From an uncultured Alistipes sp. (GTDB lineage Bacteria > Bacteroidota > Bacteroidia > Bacteroidales > Rikenellaceae), in contig CANBCZ010000001.1 of NCBI GenBank assembly GCA_947367255.1, positions 1 to 64,000 of the forward strand: a stretch of 64,000 nt of DNA, written 5' to 3'. A model generated the notes under the pieces. The model searched no databases and was not told the origin of the DNA. It saw only the letters and a list, made by a program, of their open reading frames with translations. Below, piece by piece: positions 61,458 to 64,000 of this stretch. The position numbers and the translations under genes are program-made. Numbering within the stretch: the stretch's first letter is position 1; the number at the start of each line of letters is the position of its first letter.

Positions 61458-61681
61458 AATTTTGTTAAATTATTTCAGTTTTTACTAATTATTTTCTCTG
61501 TTGTTTTGCAGTTATGGGCTGCCTCCCCTCCTGCAGTTGCGCTCGCAGAACAGCGTTTTGTACTCACCCGTAGGTGGTTTCGGATAGGCTTACGCCCGCT
61601 CCTAAAGTCTTTTTCCGTCCCGTAAGAGCACCCACTCGGAGAAAAAACTTAAGTCCCCCCTTTTGTTGGCACCCCTCGTTG
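61458..61681 (-). other. rpsT leader / tRNA-Glu 3' spacer, structured region without a gene
   Basis: 224 nt between tRNA-Glu and rpsT on the same strand, no ORF. In transcript order it has a G-rich run (AGGGGTGCC...GGGGGG), a GGC-GTAA-GCC mini-hairpin (near 61588), and paired-looking CTGCGAGCGC / GCGC segments. Not recognisable as RNase P, tmRNA, 6S or SRP RNA. Likely a processed leader possibly used in ribosomal-protein autoregulation. Confidence 0.4.
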
Positions 61682-61753
61682 TAGCCGATACGAGAGTCGA
61701 ACTCGTCTTTCAAGAATGAAAATCTTGCGTCCTAACCGATAGACGAATCGGCC
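61682..61753 (-). tRNA. tRNA-Glu (anticodon TTC)
   Basis: Read on the minus strand: acceptor GGCCGAT with ATCGGCT, D-arm, anticodon stem CAAGA / TCTTG around TTTTCAT (anticodon TTC), T-arm GACGAGTTCGACTCTCGT. The 1-72 pair is a G-T wobble, and no CCA is encoded (the discriminator A is followed by CAA). Confidence 0.95.
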
Positions 61754-61794
61754 TTACCCTAATGGCGAAGTCCACTCCGCGGCAATTAGTGGTG

Positions 61795-61824
61795 CAAAGG
61801 TATTAAAAAAATGGGAAATGACAA
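61795..61824 (-). promoter_or_regulatory. tRNA-Glu promoter
   Basis: On the minus strand TTG (61822-61824), 19-nt spacer, TACCTTTG (61795-61802), an exact consensus. The tRNA 5' end lies about 42 nt downstream, and rpsT probably shares the transcript. Confidence 0.75.
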
Positions 61825-61879
61825 GTGAAATGGTGGAAAAATGTGAAAAAAGTGCAAAAAAGAGCTGAAACAGTAGCAG

Positions 61880-62584
61880 TTAGAGCGAAAAAAGCACTTT
61901 TAATATCTCTGCAGCCTCGGCTGTCGGATGTACCGAAATCGAACACTTTTCCATAATCGCCACAGCATCGCAAACAGCAAGCGCTGCATCTATGTCGTGC
62001 GTAGAAAATATTATTGTTTTGCCCTGATTATGAGCAAGATCTGCCAATAGTCGGCATATCTCGAATCGTGTCGGAATATCGAGAAAAGCTGTCGGCTCGT
62101 CGAGCAGAATGACGGGTGTCTGCTGGGCGAGTGCACGGGCAATCATCACACGCTGAAACTCTCCGTCGGAGAGGGTATCTATCGCCCTGTCGGCAAATGA
62201 CTCCATACCCACTGCGGCAAGGGATTGATTGATAATCTCTGTGTCCTCTTTGCTGATGCTGCCAATCCAGTTGGTGTATGGCGCACGACCTGTCGCCACG
62301 ACATCACAACAGCGGAGGTTTGCAACCCTTACGCGCTGCGTGCTGACAAAGGAGATGATCTTTGCGCGCTCCTCGGCAGCTATTGTGTGGAGCTGCTTGC
62401 CACCTACGACCACCTCTCCGGAGTTTGGAGAGTCTATCGCCGCAAGGATACGCAGCAACGAGCTCTTTCCCGCACCGTTACGACCTACAAGGGCATTGAG
62501 AGTACCCCTTGTGAAGGTACACTCGGCACTGTCGAGCAGTGTGCGAGAGCCAAAGGCTACGGTTATCTTTTCGAGCTTTATCAT
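61880..62584 (-). CDS. ABC importer ATP-binding protein (iron/corrinoid type)
   Basis: 234 aa. Walker A GRNGAGKSSLL at about residues 35-45, signature LSDGEFQRVMIARALAQ at about 136, Walker B VILLDEPTAFLD at about 158, switch His in FSTHDIDAAL. The pattern is of the FecE/BtuD/FepC group. Pairs with the FecCD-like permease whose gene overlaps by 4 nt, and with a periplasmic binding protein at the window edge. Substrate is likely a metal chelate, siderophore, heme or B12. Confidence 0.92.
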   Translation of the reverse strand: MIKLEKITVAFGSRTLLDSAECTFTRGTLNALVGRNGAGKSSLLRILAAIDSPNSGEVVVGGKQLHTIAAEERAKIISFVSTQRVRVANLRCCDVVATGRAPYTNWIGSISKEDTEIINQSLAAVGMESFADRAIDTLSDGEFQRVMIARALAQQTPVILLDEPTAFLDIPTRFEICRLLADLAHNQGKTIIFSTHDIDAALAVCDAVAIMEKCSISVHPTAEAAEILKVLFSL

Positions 62585-63588
62585 TGCAGCAGGTTTCGGT
62601 TACGGGTTACGATATATACCACGACAGGGATGCCCATCAGTGCGGTTATAGTATTGATAGGCAACAACATAACCTTTGAGATTATGTCGCCCGCGAGTAA
62701 CATTGCAGCGCCTATTGCGGCAGACGCGGGTATAAGCACGCGGTGGTCTGCCGAGCGGAATAACATCCTTGCAAGGTGCGGTACGGCAAGACCTACAAAG
62801 CCAATCGGACCACAGAAGGCGGTGATAGTTCCGGCAAGGAGTGTTGTCGAGAGAAATACCAAACGATATACGCGCTTGAGGTTTATGCCGGCACTCTTTG
62901 CGTAGTTTTCTCCAAGGAGCAGCAGGTTGAGCGGCTTTATTGTAATTACTGCCACCGTCACACCGACAACTATTGCCACAAGGATAAATGGCAGCTGGGC
63001 TGCAGAGACATCGCCAAGGCTACCCATAGTCCAAACTACGAAGGATTTGAGAGCCATCTCGTTGCTGAAAAATTGGAGAATCTCCACCACAGCACCCAAA
63101 GCCGAGGAGAGCATCATACCGAGGATAAGGATGACCATAATATCCTTAATTCTTCTCGATAGGATGATTATGAGCATCAGTACCGCCGCAGCACCAATCC
63201 ATGCAGCACCGGCAGTACCTATGGCAGATAACACTCCCAGATTTGTAAGTCCCAAAATCGGTGCGCCGAGCAGGAAGAGAGCCACGCCGAAGCTCGCTCC
63301 CGAGCTTACTCCGAGCACATAAGGACCGGCAAGAGGGTTGGAGAACATAGTCTGCATCTGAAGTCCCGAGAGTGACAGAGCCACACCGGCAAGCAGTGCA
63401 ATAACTGCCTTGAGCAGTCGTATGTCGATGACAATACTACGGATTGTCGGGTCGGTTGTCGCTCCTGTAAGTACGCCGAGCATCTGACTGAGCGGCAGAT
63501 TGACACTTCCTACGACAATGTCGCAGATAAAGAGTGTCACTACAGCTACAGTGAGCAGCAGAAAGAGTATGGTTGTTCTGTTTCTCAT
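62581..63588 (-). CDS. FecCD-type iron/corrinoid ABC permease
   Basis: 335 aa with about ten membrane helices. FecCD family blocks LAGVALSLSGLQMQTMFSNPLAGPYVLGVSSGA and FCGPIGFVGLAVPHLARMLFRSADHR, which dock the ATPase. Transports chelated iron, heme or cobalamin across the inner membrane as a homodimer. Overlaps the ATPase gene by 4 nt and the binding-protein gene by 1 nt, a complete operon of three. Confidence 0.95.
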   Translation of the reverse strand: MRNRTTILFLLLTVAVVTLFICDIVVGSVNLPLSQMLGVLTGATTDPTIRSIVIDIRLLKAVIALLAGVALSLSGLQMQTMFSNPLAGPYVLGVSSGASFGVALFLLGAPILGLTNLGVLSAIGTAGAAWIGAAAVLMLIIILSRRIKDIMVILILGMMLSSALGAVVEILQFFSNEMALKSFVVWTMGSLGDVSAAQLPFILVAIVVGVTVAVITIKPLNLLLLGENYAKSAGINLKRVYRLVFLSTTLLAGTITAFCGPIGFVGLAVPHLARMLFRSADHRVLIPASAAIGAAMLLAGDIISKVMLLPINTITALMGIPVVVYIVTRNRNLLQ

Positions 63589-64000
63589 TACTCGAGGCGT
63601 TTGTAGTAGTACAATGAGTCTGTCGGCGCGTCGTGGTGTAGCAGCTTAATCATATCGGCAAGGAGTATGTCGGCATTTACTGCTCCACCCTCCCAGAAGT
63701 CGCTGCCTCCACTCTCTGTTGTGCGCTTGGTGTTGTTATATACTCGACGATTTACAACTGCAGGAACAGTTGAAAACTTCGGATTCTCAGCTTTAAGCTG
63801 GTCGAGGGTTGCCGTTTGACCCACATTTATCCATACATCGGCAGCAGATGCAAGCAGTAGTGCCTGCTCAAGAGATATGGGTTTGGACTCGGCACTATCA
63901 TTCTGCGGATAGATATACTCGCCACCCGCATCGGCAATCAGTTGCACAGCGTAGCTTCGTACAGATGGCATAAACCAGCTGTCGTTATATGGAGTGTTGA
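63588..64000 (-). CDS. ABC importer substrate-binding protein, partial
   Basis: C-terminal part; the reading frame stays open to the right edge, where the residues before MPSVRS read NTPYNDSWF. Contains PYNDSWFMPSVRSYAVQLIADAGGEYIYPQNDSAESKPISLEQALLLASAADVWINVG, here summarised by its cluster of conserved P-S-x-R, AGG and W-x-N residues. Type of cluster A-I/III periplasmic binding proteins (BtuF/FecB-like). No start codon inside the window; the start at 63971 is therefore not real. Confidence 0.88.
   Translation of the reverse strand, partial: NTPYNDSWFMPSVRSYAVQLIADAGGEYIYPQNDSAESKPISLEQALLLASAADVWINVGQTATLDQLKAENPKFSTVPAVVNRRVYNNTKRTTESGGSDFWEGGAVNADILLADMIKLLHHDAPTDSLYYYKRLE

Noticed and set aside
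61458..61681. Spacer as 6S RNA, RNase P RNA, SRP RNA or tmRNA
   Set aside because: None of the signature motifs for those RNAs is present and no closing long stem could be drawn.
1..64000. Defence island, prophage, insertion sequence or mobilisable element
   Set aside because: No transposase, integrase, phage structural, restriction or toxin-antitoxin genes were recognised anywhere in the window.

Overview
The window reads as a chromosomal segment of a Bacteroidota bacterium, most likely order Bacteroidales and plausibly an Alistipes-like member of the Rikenellaceae. Reasons: many genes are preceded by the phylum's -33 TTG / -7 TAnnTTTG promoter and lack clear Shine-Dalgarno sites; the gene content is typical of the group (menaquinone by the futalosine route, alpha-oxoamine synthase lipid gene, uppS-bamA-ompH-ompH block, tRNA-Glu followed by rpsT, lipoproteins with acidic residues after the lipobox). 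Genus is an inference. No plasmid, prophage, insertion sequence, CRISPR array or recognisable defence island was seen; most of the window is core housekeeping DNA.

Layout. 1-6.8 kb: a secreted repeat protein, a PLP-dependent acyltransferase of sphingolipid/sulfonolipid type, deoC, galE and a two-gene ABC exporter. 6.9-11.1 kb: minus-strand operon of an outer-membrane barrel, phoH, pepD and a lipid kinase. 11.3-16.4 kb: der with a structured leader, then a lipoprotein, rpoN and asnS. 16.5-22.6 kb: a truncated glycosidase-like protein, then an acidic two-ended protein, rsmI, a lipid A-type acyltransferase and two glycosyltransferases. 22.6-36.1 kb: yebC, a threonylcarbamoyl-AMP synthase, a large PEGA/Lcl_C secreted protein, a DMT transporter, paired S1/P1 nucleases (one with a degraded metal site), dtd, a pseudouridine synthase, cdd, a radical SAM protein, a YitT membrane protein and a surface lipoprotein with starch-binding-like modules. 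36.3-39 kb: rpsO-pnp. 39.1-52.3 kb: a long plus-strand run (apbE, second lipid kinase, glycosyltransferase, ECF sigma factor, rsmG, metallophosphatase, tgt, LptF/G permease, mqnE, PASTA protein, pseudouridine synthase, YgiQ). 52.5-64 kb: a winged-helix/membrane-protein pair, the nadK, uppS-bamA-ompH-ompH envelope block, pdxJ-cca, tRNA-Glu/rpsT, and an iron or corrinoid ABC importer cut by the right edge.

The strongest unexplained signal is a family of about 100-130 nt nested hairpins in the 3' untranslated regions of plus-strand genes: eight nearly full copies plus fragments. Each has an RTAC-N5/6-GTAY apex on an inner stem which, in most copies, looks like an intrinsic terminator, and in most copies outer arms related to TTTGTCGT...ACGACAAA. 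Inner stems differ completely between copies yet pair within each copy. All copies point the same way as the gene upstream, and their left arms begin within about 13 nt of that gene's stop codon, sometimes across it. I do not recognise this family by name.

Other points worth following: a perfect 20-bp inverted repeat ending 2 nt before the der start codon, a palindromic divergent promoter between nadK and pdxJ, the S1/P1 paralog that has lost four of nine zinc ligands, the glycosidase-like protein that ends before its nucleophile, and several genes whose promoters imply leaderless mRNAs.
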